Assembly (NCBI RefSeq): GCF_002979515.1
Contig: NZ_PCPA01000005.1
Location: forward strand, 1-64,000
DNA from: Microbacterium sp. MYb54
GTDB taxonomy: Bacteria > Actinomycetota > Actinomycetes > Actinomycetales > Microbacteriaceae
Direction: 5' to 3'
Length of the DNA: 64,000 bases
In this document: in pieces, positions 16,101 to 23,940 of the stretch
Numbering within the stretch: the stretch's first letter is position 1
Layout of the letters: every line of letters starts with the position of its first letter
Position numbers and translations under genes: made by a program
The notes under the pieces: generated by a model
The model's input: the letters and a program-made list of their open reading frames with translations, nothing else
Told to the model about the DNA's origin: nothing
Databases searched by the model: none

Positions 16101-18681
16101 GTCGGCAGACCTCGCGATCGTGAAGACGATCTCGGCGAACCCGGCGCCGCTCAACGGCCTCGTGACCTACACGCTCGTCGTGACCAACAGCGGGCCGAGC
16201 ATCGCCGCAGCCGTCGCGGTCTCCGACTCCCTTCCCGCAGGACTGCTGAGCCCGACGAGCACCACCCCTGGTTGCACGATCACGGGTTCGCAGCTCGAGT
16301 GCACCCAGCCGACGCTGGCCGTCGGCGCGACCTTCACGGCGACCGTGAGTGGAACGGTCGATCCGTCGATCGCGGGTACGACGCTGTCGAACACGGCGAC
16401 GGTGACCTCGACCACTCCCGATCCCGACCCGAGCGACAACACGTCTAACGTGACCGTCCCGGTGTCAGGCACCCCGCAGGTCGAGCTCGTGAAGAGCGTC
16501 GGCACCCCGATCGACAGCAATGAAGACGGACGTGTCGGCGCGGGCGACAAGGTCGATTACACCTTCACGATCCGCAACACCGGAGATGTCACGCTGACCA
16601 GCGCGATCATCACCGACCCGCTCCTGGGCGGCGCGGTGGCCTGCGCCGAGTTCTCCGCTCCGCTCGTGCCCGGTGCAGAGGTCGAGTGCGCGCCCCTTCC
16701 GTACTTCCTCACCCAGGCGGATGTGGATGCCGGAACAGTGCACAACACCGCTTCGGTGGTGGCACAGTCGACACAGGGACCCGCAAGCGACGACGCCGAG
16801 GCGAACGTCACGATCGCAGCGACCAACAGCATCAACCTCGCCAAGACGCCCGCGACGGTCGTCGATGTGGACGGCGACTCGGCCGTCGGCGCCGGCGACA
16901 CCGTGGACTACACGTTCACCGTGACCAACAACGGGACCACGACACTGCAGAACGCCGTGATCACCGACGCGATGCTCGGCGGCACCGTGGTCTGCGCTGA
17001 GCTGGGCGGTGTCTCGCTCGCGCCCGGCCAGACGGTCTCCTGCGCCCCGATCACCTACACCCTCACGCAGGGGGACATCGACGGCGGCCTCGTGCACAAC
17101 GAGGCCTCCGTCACGGCGAACGCGCCGATCGGCACGGTGTCCGACACCGCGCAGGCCGATGTCGACATCACCGGTACCGCCGCGATCAACCTGGTCAAGA
17201 ACGTCGGGCGCGTGCTCGACGCCAACGGCGACGGCTTCATCGGCGCCGGGGACACGGTGGAGTACACCTTCACGGTCCGCAACCTCGGCACCACGACGCT
17301 CGCCGGTGTCACGGTCTCCGATCCCCTCCTCGGTGCCGGCACGCTCTGCACGATCGGGGCTCTCGCGGTCGGGGGCTCTGCAGACTGCGGTCCGTTCACC
17401 TACACGCTGACGCAGGCCGATGTGGAGGCCGAGATCGTCCGCAACACCGCCACGACGAACGGCACGAGTCCGCTCGGGCCGGTGACCGATGACGCATCGG
17501 CAGACGTCGTGATCACGGGAACCAGCGCGATCGAACTGACCAAGACGGCCGGAGCGATCGATCTCGGAGCCGACGGCAGGGTCGGTGCCGGTGACACGGC
17601 CGGCTACACGTTCACGATCCGCAACACCGGCACGACGGTCCTCCGCGACATCGTGCTCGATGACCCGCTGCTCGGCGGAGCCATCGGCTGCCCGGCACTC
17701 GTCGGCCTCGAACTGAACCCGGGCGACGATGTCGACTGTGGCCCGGTCGACTACGCGCTCACGCAGCAGAACGTCGACGAGGGGACCGTGCACAACGTGG
17801 CCACCGTCGAGGGGCAGTCGCGCAACGGCAGCGCCGAAGATGAGGCAGAGGCTGATCTCCGGGTCGCCGGCACCGACGACATCTCGCTGCTGAAGTCCGC
17901 CGCGGCCGTCGTCGATGCGAACGGCAACGGACGCACGGATGCCGGAGACACGATCGCCTACACGTTCACGGTGACGAACGAGGGTACAACGACCCTCACG
18001 GGCGTCTCGGTCAGCGATCCGCGTCTCGGCGCGGCCGTCACGTGCGATGCGACCGAGCTCGCCCCGGGGGAATCGACCGTCTGCGCGGCGGGATCTCCTG
18101 CGGTCCTCACGCAGGCGGAGATCGATGCGGGTGAGATCGAGAACACGGCGACCGCTACCGGTACCGGCACCTCGGAGATCCCCCCGGTCGACACCGACAC
18201 CGTGGTGACCCCGCTCGTGGCGCAGCCCGCGATCGCCCTCGTCAAGACCGGCGGCGACTACGTCGACGTCGATCGCGACGGCAAGATGAATGCGGGTGAC
18301 ACGATCGCGTTCCGGTTCACGGTGACCAACACCGGCGCGGTGACGCTGACCGATGTGAAGATCGACGACCCGAAGCTGGGTGGTGCCATCGCGTGCACGA
18401 TCCCCGACCTCGCGCCGGGAGCGACGGCGAACTGCGGACCGACGACCTACGTCCTCACCGCAGCGGATGTCGCATCGACCAAGGTCGTCAATGTCGCAAC
18501 CGTCAGCGGCGTCGGTGCGACCGTGACGGTCACTGCGGCCGCCACGGCCACGGTCGACCTGAGCGGACTCGCGGCGACCGGTGGCGTGATCACCGGGATC
18601 GGCTGGGCGCTCGCGCTGCTCGCGATCGGAGCCCTGGTGTTCCTGATCGCCCGCGTGCGACGTCGCGAAGTCGAGGTCTGA
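13141..18681 (+). CDS. Large repetitive cell-surface protein with LAATG sortase signal
   Basis: An 1,846-residue exported protein. Residues 1-40 are a signal peptide with an Ala-rich core. Residues 41-217 form a jelly-roll-like N-terminal domain (NGSFESP ... FLDDITFG). One divergent repeat follows, then six DUF11-type Ig-like domains beginning near 371, 499, 623, 749, 870 and 990 (each starts ADLxIxK and ends NTATV). Six DUF7507-type domains begin near 1114, 1231, 1350, 1463, 1581 and 1697. The repeats resemble isopeptide-stabilised stalk domains. The C-terminus has LAATG (1810-1814), a hydrophobic helix and an Arg-rich tail, the arrangement recognised by class E sortases. Likely a covalently anchored fibre or adhesin; the sortase is not in the window. 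GGGGAG precedes the ATG. Confidence 0.93.
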   Translation: MRANTRLSIRRAIAGATSALLLAAGLTVVTEAVAPTSASAAQNPTSCQGTVALVNGSFESPVIPNASVSLPSADLVPGWWTTDSLGQIELWSSGFNGVTAGAGRQFAELNANSASRLYQDVATTPGQTLSWSLKHRGRSGTDVMRVMIGTPTGALVQSGPNLSDGTAAWGTHTGTYVVPAGQTVTRFGFEAVSSAGGNASVGNFLDDITFGTGPCLITTKSVTNLNRAGTTAEVGDTLRYTVTTNNGGGNPALQSVSSDILASGIDFVPGSLKIISGAGTGNLTDATGDDRGSYTSGNRTVQVRLGDGGTATAGGSIGVGASTSYTFDAKVNLSAAAGTIINEARVAFRDNVVGQDRTSISQETQTPVNAAADLAITKSLDTDPIVAGQPVNFTIGVTNIGPQTATGVAVTDPVPAGITNVTATSPGATCTVTGTVTCAVPDMAVGQSVQIQVTGTLSPSGNPGAALSNTATVSGTRTDPNLANNTASVMSTMSAVTDVSIIKTFSPSTPVAGEQVTYTLSVFNAGPSEARNVVVTDPLDPDTTFISADPGQGTCTAQASMLTCQVGTLAPGASSVETFVVVEINPGATAVLQNTATVTTSTTDTNPANNVSSVSFQPDVIADMAVVKTASAAQVSAGDTIDFTLAVRNLGSSDAVNVALVDTMPAGFSVTGVDGPPGVNCTSTGTSIMCNWASFPVGGPANVVVHAVVAADAPVGTVTNTASVAAPAADRDTTNNSSSVDVEVVQSADLSILKTAPATGEPGSAFTYTLTVANGGPSVARGASLTDTLPAGFLDATVNDPGCSIVGGTVGCELGDIAPGGSVVVQVTGTWSTTATGVVSNTATTTSSTPDPNTGNNTSTVNVTLAPNADVSVVKTTSTPTVPLGGVATFEVTVANGGPSAAAGVVVEDLLPVGFMLTGATPSIGTWSAEDARWTVGTLLPGESAMITVTASVHLEGSLTNTATASSRTPDPDLSNNTDTATVVVTPSADLAIVKTISANPAPLNGLVTYTLVVTNSGPSIAAAVAVSDSLPAGLLSPTSTTPGCTITGSQLECTQPTLAVGATFTATVSGTVDPSIAGTTLSNTATVTSTTPDPDPSDNTSNVTVPVSGTPQVELVKSVGTPIDSNEDGRVGAGDKVDYTFTIRNTGDVTLTSAIITDPLLGGAVACAEFSAPLVPGAEVECAPLPYFLTQADVDAGTVHNTASVVAQSTQGPASDDAEANVTIAATNSINLAKTPATVVDVDGDSAVGAGDTVDYTFTVTNNGTTTLQNAVITDAMLGGTVVCAELGGVSLAPGQTVSCAPITYTLTQGDIDGGLVHNEASVTANAPIGTVSDTAQADVDITGTAAINLVKNVGRVLDANGDGFIGAGDTVEYTFTVRNLGTTTLAGVTVSDPLLGAGTLCTIGALAVGGSADCGPFTYTLTQADVEAEIVRNTATTNGTSPLGPVTDDASADVVITGTSAIELTKTAGAIDLGADGRVGAGDTAGYTFTIRNTGTTVLRDIVLDDPLLGGAIGCPALVGLELNPGDDVDCGPVDYALTQQNVDEGTVHNVATVEGQSRNGSAEDEAEADLRVAGTDDISLLKSAAAVVDANGNGRTDAGDTIAYTFTVTNEGTTTLTGVSVSDPRLGAAVTCDATELAPGESTVCAAGSPAVLTQAEIDAGEIENTATATGTGTSEIPPVDTDTVVTPLVAQPAIALVKTGGDYVDVDRDGKMNAGDTIAFRFTVTNTGAVTLTDVKIDDPKLGGAIACTIPDLAPGATANCGPTTYVLTAADVASTKVVNVATVSGVGATVTVTAAATATVDLSGLAATGGVITGIGWALALLAIGALVFLIARVRRREVEV

Positions 18682-18698
18682 CGCCGGCCCGTCTGACC

Positions 18699-18731
18699 AA
18701 GCGCCCCGCTCGATGTTCGAGCGGGGCGCTT
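18699..18731 (+). terminator. Strong intrinsic-type hairpin after the surface-protein gene
   Basis: Arms 18699-18713 and 18717-18731 pair over 15 bp around a TGT loop, followed by GCTCGTTTC. The hairpin begins 18 bases after the stop and separates the surface-protein gene from the riboswitch leader. Confidence 0.85.
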
Positions 18732-18775
18732 GCTCGTTTCCCGGGTGTTCATCCTGGCGCGCTACGGTTGTTTCG

Positions 18776-18913
18776 ATAGCGCCTAGGGTTCCGGGGTTCA
18801 CACCCGTCTGGTCCGAGCGGCGCCACGGCCCTCCTCCGCAGGAGAGCCGTCATCTGACAGGACAAAAGCCCGGAGGACCCTGTTCGTCGCGCCGCGCGCC
18901 GGACGGAAGGGTC
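18776..18913 (+). ncRNA. ykkC-class riboswitch, probably guanidine-I
   Basis: Three conserved blocks of the ykkC RNA class occur in order: CTAGGGTTCCG (18783-18793), CTGGTCCGAG (18808-18817) and ACAGGACAAAAGCCCGGAGG (from 18857). A variable hairpin lies between the last two (18825-18829 with 18846-18850, plus the inner CTCCT/AGGAG). The downstream gene is a drug/metabolite-type transporter, which fits guanidine-I; the ppGpp, PRPP and nucleotide subtypes usually precede biosynthetic genes. The 3' segment ACCCT (18877-18881) can pair with AGGGT at 18785-18789 inside the aptamer or with AGGGT at 18908-18912 next to the ribosome site, which suggests a ligand-ON translational switch. Confidence 0.8.
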
Positions 18914-18918
18914 TCGTC

Positions 18919-19782
18919 GTGTCTCCCCTCGCGTTCGTCCTGGTCTTCGGCGCAGCCATCGCCCACGCCGCGTGGAACATCATCGCCCACGGCATCAGCA
19001 AGGCCGGAGCCCCGTTCCTGTGGTGGGGCGCCGTCGCCAGCACGGTCGTGTGGGTCGGCGCCGTGCCGTTCACGGGTGGTCTCGGTGCCGACGATCTCGG
19101 ATCGTTCGTCCTCGGTGTCGCCGTCTCCTCAGTGCTGCACGTCGGGTACATGGCGGTGCTGCAGCGGGGGTACCGCGAGGGGAATCTCTCCACGGTCTAT
19201 GCCACCGCGCGGGGCACCGGCCCGTTCCTATCGGTGATCGTGGCCGTGCTGCTGCTGGGCGAGCGTCCGTCGGCCATCGCGCTCGTCGGCGTCGCGGCCG
19301 TGATCGTCGGAGTCGTCGCGATCGGACTCGTCGACCGGGTGAGCGGCGGCGGTGCTCGGCGGATCGACCCCGGCATCGTCTTCGGTCTGCTCACCGGAGT
19401 GGCGATCGCGGTCTACACGATCTGGGACGCACACGTGGTGCGCACCTGGAACCTCTCGCCGGTCGCCTTCATGGTCGGCACCACACTGCTGCAGGTGCCC
19501 TTCTACTCGATTGCCGTGCGCAGGCGCTGGGGCGCGGTCTGGGCGCTCGGACGCACGCAATGGCGCCGTACCCTCGTCTTCGGCATTCTGTCGCCGCTGT
19601 CGTACATCCTGGTGCTGACGGCGATCCAGATCGCGCCGGTGGCGCTGGTCGCCCCGCTGCGCGAGGTGAGTGTCGTACTGGTGAGTCTCTTCGGGGTGTT
19701 CGTGCTGCGGGAATCGCGGCCGGGGTGGCGGATCGCGGCGTCGCTCGTGGTCGTCGCGGGGATCGTGCTGCTCGCGGTCTGA
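18919..19782 (+). CDS. EamA/DMT-superfamily transporter under riboswitch control
   Basis: A 287-residue protein with about ten transmembrane helices arranged as two EamA halves (HAAWNIIAHG near residue 16; second half from about 150). Translation starts at GTG 18919, with GGAAGG eight bases upstream. The ykkC-class riboswitch in the leader makes a guanidinium exporter or similar efflux function likely, although the classical guanidine-I exporters are the smaller SMR proteins. Its stop abuts that of the convergent response regulator with no spacer. Confidence 0.9.
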   Translation: MSPLAFVLVFGAAIAHAAWNIIAHGISKAGAPFLWWGAVASTVVWVGAVPFTGGLGADDLGSFVLGVAVSSVLHVGYMAVLQRGYREGNLSTVYATARGTGPFLSVIVAVLLLGERPSAIALVGVAAVIVGVVAIGLVDRVSGGGARRIDPGIVFGLLTGVAIAVYTIWDAHVVRTWNLSPVAFMVGTTLLQVPFYSIAVRRRWGAVWALGRTQWRRTLVFGILSPLSYILVLTAIQIAPVALVAPLREVSVVLVSLFGVFVLRESRPGWRIAASLVVVAGIVLLAV

Positions 19783-20439
19783 TCAGCGGAAGTTGACGAG
19801 CCCGGCGTGCGCGGCGGTCACGAGGATCTGTACGCGGTCGCGCAGGTGCCACTTGGACATCATGCGTCCGAGGTGGGCTTTCACCGTGCCCTCGGAGACG
19901 ATGAGTGTCTTGGCGATCTCCGCGTTCGACATGCCCTGTGCAAGACACTGGAGCACCTCGACCTCACGGTCGGTGAGCGGCTCGAGCGCAGCGGCATCCG
20001 CGGCGACGGGGGTGGAGGCGCGGACGTGCTTGATCAGCATCGATGCGATCCGGGGAGACAGCGAGCTCGCACCGCTGTGCACCTCGCGGACGCCTGCGAC
20101 GATGTCTTCTGCACTGGAGTCCTTGAGCAGGTAGCCGGATGCGCCGGCGCTCAGCATCGGAAGCACGGTCTCGCTGCCGTCGAGGGTGGTCACGGCGAGA
20201 ACGCGGACATGCGGCCAGCGTTCGGCGATCACGCCGGTCGCCTCGATGCCGTCCATCTCGGGCATCTGCACGTCCATCATCACGACGTCGGGCTGTTCGC
20301 GTTCGACGGTGGCGATCGCTTCGAGGCCGTCCTCTGCCTGCGCGATCACCTTGATCTCCGGGTCGCGGGAGACGAAGTGCGACAACGCCGAACGGACGAG
20401 TGGATCGTCGTCGACGATCACGACACGGATTTCCTGCAT
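19783..20439 (-). CDS. NarL/LuxR-type response regulator
   Basis: A 218-residue regulator: receiver domain 1-120 with acidic pocket D10-D12, phosphoacceptor D56 (VVMMDVQMP), switch Thr (VTTLD) and Lys (LLKDSS); LuxR helix-turn-helix from about 150 (LTDREVEVLQCLAQGMSNAEIAKTL in part). It is divergent from the histidine kinase at 20667 across 227 bases that also encode a short peptide. It is probably the partner of that kinase and may control the shared intergenic promoters. Confidence 0.95.
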   Translation of the reverse strand: MQEIRVVIVDDDPLVRSALSHFVSRDPEIKVIAQAEDGLEAIATVEREQPDVVMMDVQMPEMDGIEATGVIAERWPHVRVLAVTTLDGSETVLPMLSAGASGYLLKDSSAEDIVAGVREVHSGASSLSPRIASMLIKHVRASTPVAADAAALEPLTDREVEVLQCLAQGMSNAEIAKTLIVSEGTVKAHLGRMMSKWHLRDRVQILVTAAHAGLVNFR

Positions 20440-20483
20440 AGGGGGAAGCCTAACGGCGCGAGCCCCTCATCGTCGGCATGTAG

Positions 20484-20505
20484 ACCTTTGGCCAAAAACC
20501 TCTGG
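20484..20505 (+). promoter_or_regulatory. Direct repeat and palindrome in the regulator/kinase intergenic region
   Basis: ACCTTTGG (20484-20491) and ACCTCTGG (20498-20505) repeat with 14-base phasing. The first overlaps the perfect palindrome TTTGGCCAAA (20487-20496). Such short repeats between divergent two-component genes are plausible response-regulator sites, but there is no independent support. Confidence 0.35.
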
Positions 20506-20589
20506 ACCTGAGACAGATGTGCCCTGAGAAGATCGCCGAGAAGATGAATACAGACATCGACGAACGACTACAAAATGGAGGTGAACGTT

Positions 20590-20637
20590 ATGTCTTTCTG
20601 GCAGCAGGTTGGCAAGCTTATCGGTCTCTACCGCTAG
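20590..20637 (+). CDS. Candidate 15-residue peptide MSFWQQVGKLIGLYR
   Basis: An ATG at 20590 opens a 15-codon frame ending at TAG 20635-20637. It is preceded at the ideal distance by GGAGG (20577-20581, 8-base gap), one of the clearest ribosome sites in the window. The peptide is net positive and amphipathic, with Phe, Trp, Val, Leu, Ile and Tyr on one face. The histidine kinase begins 30 bases later on the same strand. It could be a signal or autoinducing peptide, a toxic or membrane-active peptide, or a leader peptide coupling translation to the kinase. A 38-codon frame (20544-20660) overlaps in another phase but has no ribosome site. Confidence 0.5.
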   Translation: MSFWQQVGKLIGLYR

Positions 20638-20666
20638 AGTACCTGGCGAATAGGAGATAATGAACC

Positions 20667-21809
20667 ATGGCCTTCGACCAGTCGGCCCGGCAGTCCCGGG
20701 ACTTTCTTCGGCTGAGTCGAGGTGAGCGGCTCAGCGCTATCGAGCGCATCGCGGTTCTGGCCATCGTCTCCGTCATCATCGCCCTAGACGTCCTCGGGCT
20801 CTTCACCACTCCAGGTACGAGTCCCGTTACCTCCGTAGTGAGCATTGCGTCCACCGCAGTCCTCGCTCTCTATCTCTGGTCCCCCCTCATCGCGACATGC
20901 GCGATGGGTCTCGTCTTCGGGTTGTCGTTCCTCACCGGCACGGAAACCCAGGTGCTGATCACAGCCGCGGTCGCCGCAGCTTTGGTCATGAGACTCGGTT
21001 GGACCTCACTTGTGCTGTCGTACATCGGCGGCTTCTTGGTATCGGCGACGATCATCGCCTACGGTGACTCCACCGTTCTGGTCAATGTCGGCATCTATCT
21101 CATCTTCGCCACCCTGGCGGGAGCTGTCGGGTTCGCCCTGCGGCTCGCCTTCGCCCGGGGGAGTCGTCTCGAGCGCGAGCTCGAGGAGAGAGCAGAACAA
21201 GAACGTCAGGCCGTACTCGCCGAGCGACGATGGATCGCCGGTGAGTTGCACGACAGCATCGCGCACCACCTCACGGTGGTGGCGCTGCACGTGCAGATGC
21301 TCGAAGACCCTGCGACCAGCAACGACTCGCAGGAAGCGATCCGCGTCGCCGCTCGCAAGGCGATGACCGATCTCCGCTTCGTGATCGAACTGGCCGATGA
21401 TGGACCGCAGTCGTCCAGCGTGCAGACGGGCGACCTCGTTGCAGCGATCGACGAGGCGCAGGGCGAGTTCGAGGCCGCAGGTCATTCCGTGGCCCGCGAA
21501 GGCAACCCCGCCGATGAGCGCATCCCTCGAGCGGTCGAGATCGTCCTCGCGCGCATCATGCGCGAGTCCGCCACGAACATCCTCAAATACGCAGGTCCCG
21601 GCGAGGTGAAGATCGACCTCGCCGTAGACGACGAGGTCGCGCACCTCACGCTGCAGAGCCCCCTCCCGACGACACCGCGCCGTGAGCTCTCCTCCAGTCG
21701 CACCGGCCTCGGCCGGATGGCTGAGCGCGTCATGGGCGCGAGCGGCGAGTTCAGTGCCGGCGAAGTCGATGGATTCTGGGTCGTGTCGGCCCGACTTCCG
21801 GTCGTCTGA
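20667..21809 (+). CDS. Sensor histidine kinase, HisKA_3 (DesK/NarX) type
   Basis: A 380-residue kinase with four to five membrane helices in residues 26-160, no sizeable extracellular domain, a short coiled linker (165-190), the dimerisation helix with phospho-His H195 in AGELHDSIAHHL, and an ATPase domain (RESATNILKYA N-box, GLGRMAERV G-box). TAGGAGA lies upstream of ATG 20667. The buried sensor suggests that it reads membrane state or a membrane-inserted ligand. It is paired with the divergent response regulator and preceded by the short peptide frame. Confidence 0.94.
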   Translation: MAFDQSARQSRDFLRLSRGERLSAIERIAVLAIVSVIIALDVLGLFTTPGTSPVTSVVSIASTAVLALYLWSPLIATCAMGLVFGLSFLTGTETQVLITAAVAAALVMRLGWTSLVLSYIGGFLVSATIIAYGDSTVLVNVGIYLIFATLAGAVGFALRLAFARGSRLERELEERAEQERQAVLAERRWIAGELHDSIAHHLTVVALHVQMLEDPATSNDSQEAIRVAARKAMTDLRFVIELADDGPQSSSVQTGDLVAAIDEAQGEFEAAGHSVAREGNPADERIPRAVEIVLARIMRESATNILKYAGPGEVKIDLAVDDEVAHLTLQSPLPTTPRRELSSSRTGLGRMAERVMGASGEFSAGEVDGFWVVSARLPVV

Positions 21810-21952
21810 TGCTCTAGAGTGTGTGAGCACACCTTTTCGATATCCGCGAGAACCTAGACGAAAGTCTAGAAGAGTCTCGACGTTCGACCCTTCGAAACGG
21901 CTTGTGAGCAGTCATATCCTGGAGGCTCCCCAGATAAAGCGTCCCCAGCGCT

Positions 21953-22014
21953 GCGATCGCGAGCGCGGTCTTTCTGGCTTCTGAAACACTTTGCGCGCTC
22001 GCGATCGCCTTTTC
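21953..22014 (+). terminator. Long-stem terminator after the histidine kinase
   Basis: Perfect 15-bp arms at 21953-21967 and 21994-22008 enclose a 26-base loop and are followed by CTTTTCTGT. It lies about 145 bases after the kinase stop. Between them is a second small hairpin with a GAAA loop (arms 21854-21859 and 21864-21869). The loop shares GTCTTTCTGGC with the start of the 15-residue peptide frame, which may be chance. Confidence 0.7.
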
Positions 22015-22067
22015 TGTGTCAACGGCCGATCTTCCGGCCTCCGAGCTGCCGCTTCTCGCGTGCTCCG

Positions 22068-22811
22068 CTACGCGCCGACCGCTCGCATGTAGTGTCCGTC
22101 GGTGGAGATTCCGGATGCTGCGACCGTGAAGCGCACGACCTCGCTCAGGTAGCGGTCCTCCGAGGCCTCGAAGATCCGCCCCTCCGCGTCACGCGACGTG
22201 CGGGTGAGCCGCAGGATGGGCGTGCCGCGTGGGACCCGCAGCAGCGCGGCATCCTGTTCGTCGGCGGCCACGGCATCGATCACGTGCTGCAGTGTGACGA
22301 TCGGGTGTCCGACGGAGGACAGGTACTCCGTGATCGAGACGTCGTCGAGGTTCACCTCGAACAGCCGGCGACCGGCGACCTCGGTGTAGTTGAGGCGCTC
22401 GAGCATGGTCGGACGCCCGTCGAGGAGCCGCAGACGCACCACGCTCACGATCGTGTCGTCCGCTCCGACCCCGAGCGCCGCCCCCATCTCGCCCGCGCGG
22501 CGCAGGCTCAACTCCTGGGTCTGCGCGCCCGGCGCGACGCCCAGCTCCCGCGCCCAGCGAGTGAACGGCACCGACACGTCGACGGCCTGATTGGCCTTGC
22601 GGGCGACGACTCGCGCCGGGCGCCCGCGGCTGGTCTCGATCAGACCCTCGCCGCGCAGGGCTGCCAGGGCGTTGCGGATCGGACCTCGAGACGTGTGCCA
22701 TTTCTCGGCGAGATCCGCCTCGGTCGGCACGTCGTCACCAGGACGCAGCGCGCCCGCAGTGATCTGCTCGCGAAGGTCATCGGCGATCTGGGTGTACACA
22801 GCTTCTGCCAC
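22068..22811 (-). CDS. GntR-family (HutC type) regulator of the phosphonate operon
   Basis: A 247-residue regulator. The N-terminal winged helix (YTQIADDLREQITAG ... PTEADLAEKWHTSRGPIRNAL) is followed by a UTRA ligand domain (about 95-240; ILRLTRTS, ASEDRYLSEVVRF). It is divergent from the PhnD gene across 169 bases and is the obvious local controller of the uptake operon. The ligand is probably a phosphonate or a catabolic intermediate. Confidence 0.93.
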   Translation of the reverse strand: MAEAVYTQIADDLREQITAGALRPGDDVPTEADLAEKWHTSRGPIRNALAALRGEGLIETSRGRPARVVARKANQAVDVSVPFTRWARELGVAPGAQTQELSLRRAGEMGAALGVGADDTIVSVVRLRLLDGRPTMLERLNYTEVAGRRLFEVNLDDVSITEYLSSVGHPIVTLQHVIDAVAADEQDAALLRVPRGTPILRLTRTSRDAEGRIFEASEDRYLSEVVRFTVAASGISTDGHYMRAVGA

Positions 22812-22896
22812 ATAGGCACATTACTTCGTCAGCCCAGGCGGCGCGAGCACGTTTCGGGAGTGTTCATCCAGAAGAATGCTGGGTAAACGAGCTCTG

Positions 22897-22910
22897 AACT
22901 CTTCCGAGTT
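22897..22910 (+). promoter_or_regulatory. Candidate operator in the GntR/PhnD intergenic region
   Basis: AACTC (22897-22901) and GAGTT (22906-22910) form a perfect inverted repeat around TTCC, about 70 bases before the PhnD start. Its position suits a GntR-type operator, but the sequence is short and could be chance. Confidence 0.35.
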
Positions 22911-22980
22911 AGGTACATATCTCGACTCGTCACCTGCGAGAGTCTTCCGTGGATCACCCCTCACACCCTGAAAGGTCCTC

Positions 22981-23910
22981 ATGAAGCTTCGCGCTCTCCC
23001 CGCCCTCGCCGGCGTCGCGCTCCTCGCACTCGGCCTCGCTGCCTGTTCCGGCTCCGCAGACGCCGCCGGCACCCCCGCCGCCGACGACTCGTCCTCGGCG
23101 AGCGGGTTCGCGGTCGACGAGAACACCCTCGTCTTCGGCGTCGTTCCCGACTCGGTCGACACCGAGACCAACTACCAGCCGCTCATGGACTACATCGCCG
23201 AGATCACGGGCAAGACGGTCGAGTACCACGAGTCGACCGACTACGCGGCCCTGATCGAAGCCGCCGTCGCCGGCAAGGTCGACGTCGCGTCGTTCTCCGG
23301 CTTCACCTACGTCACCGCCACCAACAACGGCGCGAAGCTCACCCCGATCTCCTCGATCGTGACGGAAGAGGGCCAGGAGCCCGGCTACTTCTCGCAGGCG
23401 ATCGTCCCTGCGGGAAGCGACATCAAGAGCCTCGAGGACTTCAAGGGCAAGAAGGTCTGCTTCGTCGACCCGTCCTCGACCTCGGGCTACCTGTTCCCGT
23501 CGTACAACCTGCTCAAGGCCGGCATCGACCCCAAGACCGACATCACGCCGGTCTTCGCGGGCAAGCACGACGTGAGCGTCACCAAGGTCGGCGAGGGCGT
23601 CGAGTGCGAGGCGGGCTTCGCCGAGGACTCCGAGGTCGAGAAGTCGGACAAGGTCAAGGTCATCGACGAGACGATGGTCCCCGGCGCGCCGCTGGTCTAC
23701 TCGTCGACGCTCCCTGACGACGTCTCGAAGAAGCTCATCGACGGCCTCTCCGAGATCACGATCGACGACATCATCGCCGCGGGCATCGACGGCGCCGACA
23801 CCGACGCCTTCCGCAGCGTGTTCTACGCCACGAAGCCGGTCGACGACGCGTACTACGACCTGATCCGCGACATCTGCAAGGAGACCGAAGCGGAGCAGTG
23901 CCAGGCCTGA
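22981..23910 (+). CDS. phnD: Phosphonate ABC transporter substrate-binding lipoprotein (PhnD-like)
   Basis: A 309-residue lipoprotein. The signal peptide ends in the lipobox LAAC with lipidated Cys22, followed by a Ser/Ala-rich linker (to about 45) and a PhnD-type periplasmic-binding fold. The fold begins TLVFGVVPD, contains the YHESTDYAALIEAAVAGKVD-type region and GPxSTSGY-like VDPSSTSGYLFPS. It should capture phosphonates outside the membrane and deliver them to the fused permease. It is the first gene of the operon and is separated from phnC by a long hairpin, which probably keeps binding-protein mRNA in excess. Confidence 0.92.
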   Translation: MKLRALPALAGVALLALGLAACSGSADAAGTPAADDSSSASGFAVDENTLVFGVVPDSVDTETNYQPLMDYIAEITGKTVEYHESTDYAALIEAAVAGKVDVASFSGFTYVTATNNGAKLTPISSIVTEEGQEPGYFSQAIVPAGSDIKSLEDFKGKKVCFVDPSSTSGYLFPSYNLLKAGIDPKTDITPVFAGKHDVSVTKVGEGVECEAGFAEDSEVEKSDKVKVIDETMVPGAPLVYSSTLPDDVSKKLIDGLSEITIDDIIAAGIDGADTDAFRSVFYATKPVDDAYYDLIRDICKETEAEQCQA

Positions 23911-23940
23911 GCCCGGCCTGATCCCTTCGCCTCACCCGGC

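Noticed and set aside
12631..18801. Very long minus-strand open frames (over 1,100 and nearly 780 codons) opposite the surface-protein gene
   Set aside because: They lie antisense to a clearly real repetitive gene, are rich in Arg, Gly, Asp and His, and have no start signals or domains. High GC with strong third-position bias keeps the opposite frame open.
20544..20660. A 38-codon plus-strand frame overlapping the 15-residue peptide in another phase
   Set aside because: No ribosome site precedes its ATG, whereas the peptide frame has an excellent one. Composition shows nothing recognisable.
21968..21978. GTCTTTCTGGC in the terminator loop, identical to the start of the 15-residue peptide coding region
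   Set aside because: An 11-base match in sense orientation has no obvious mechanism and may be coincidental. Noted only within the terminator entry.
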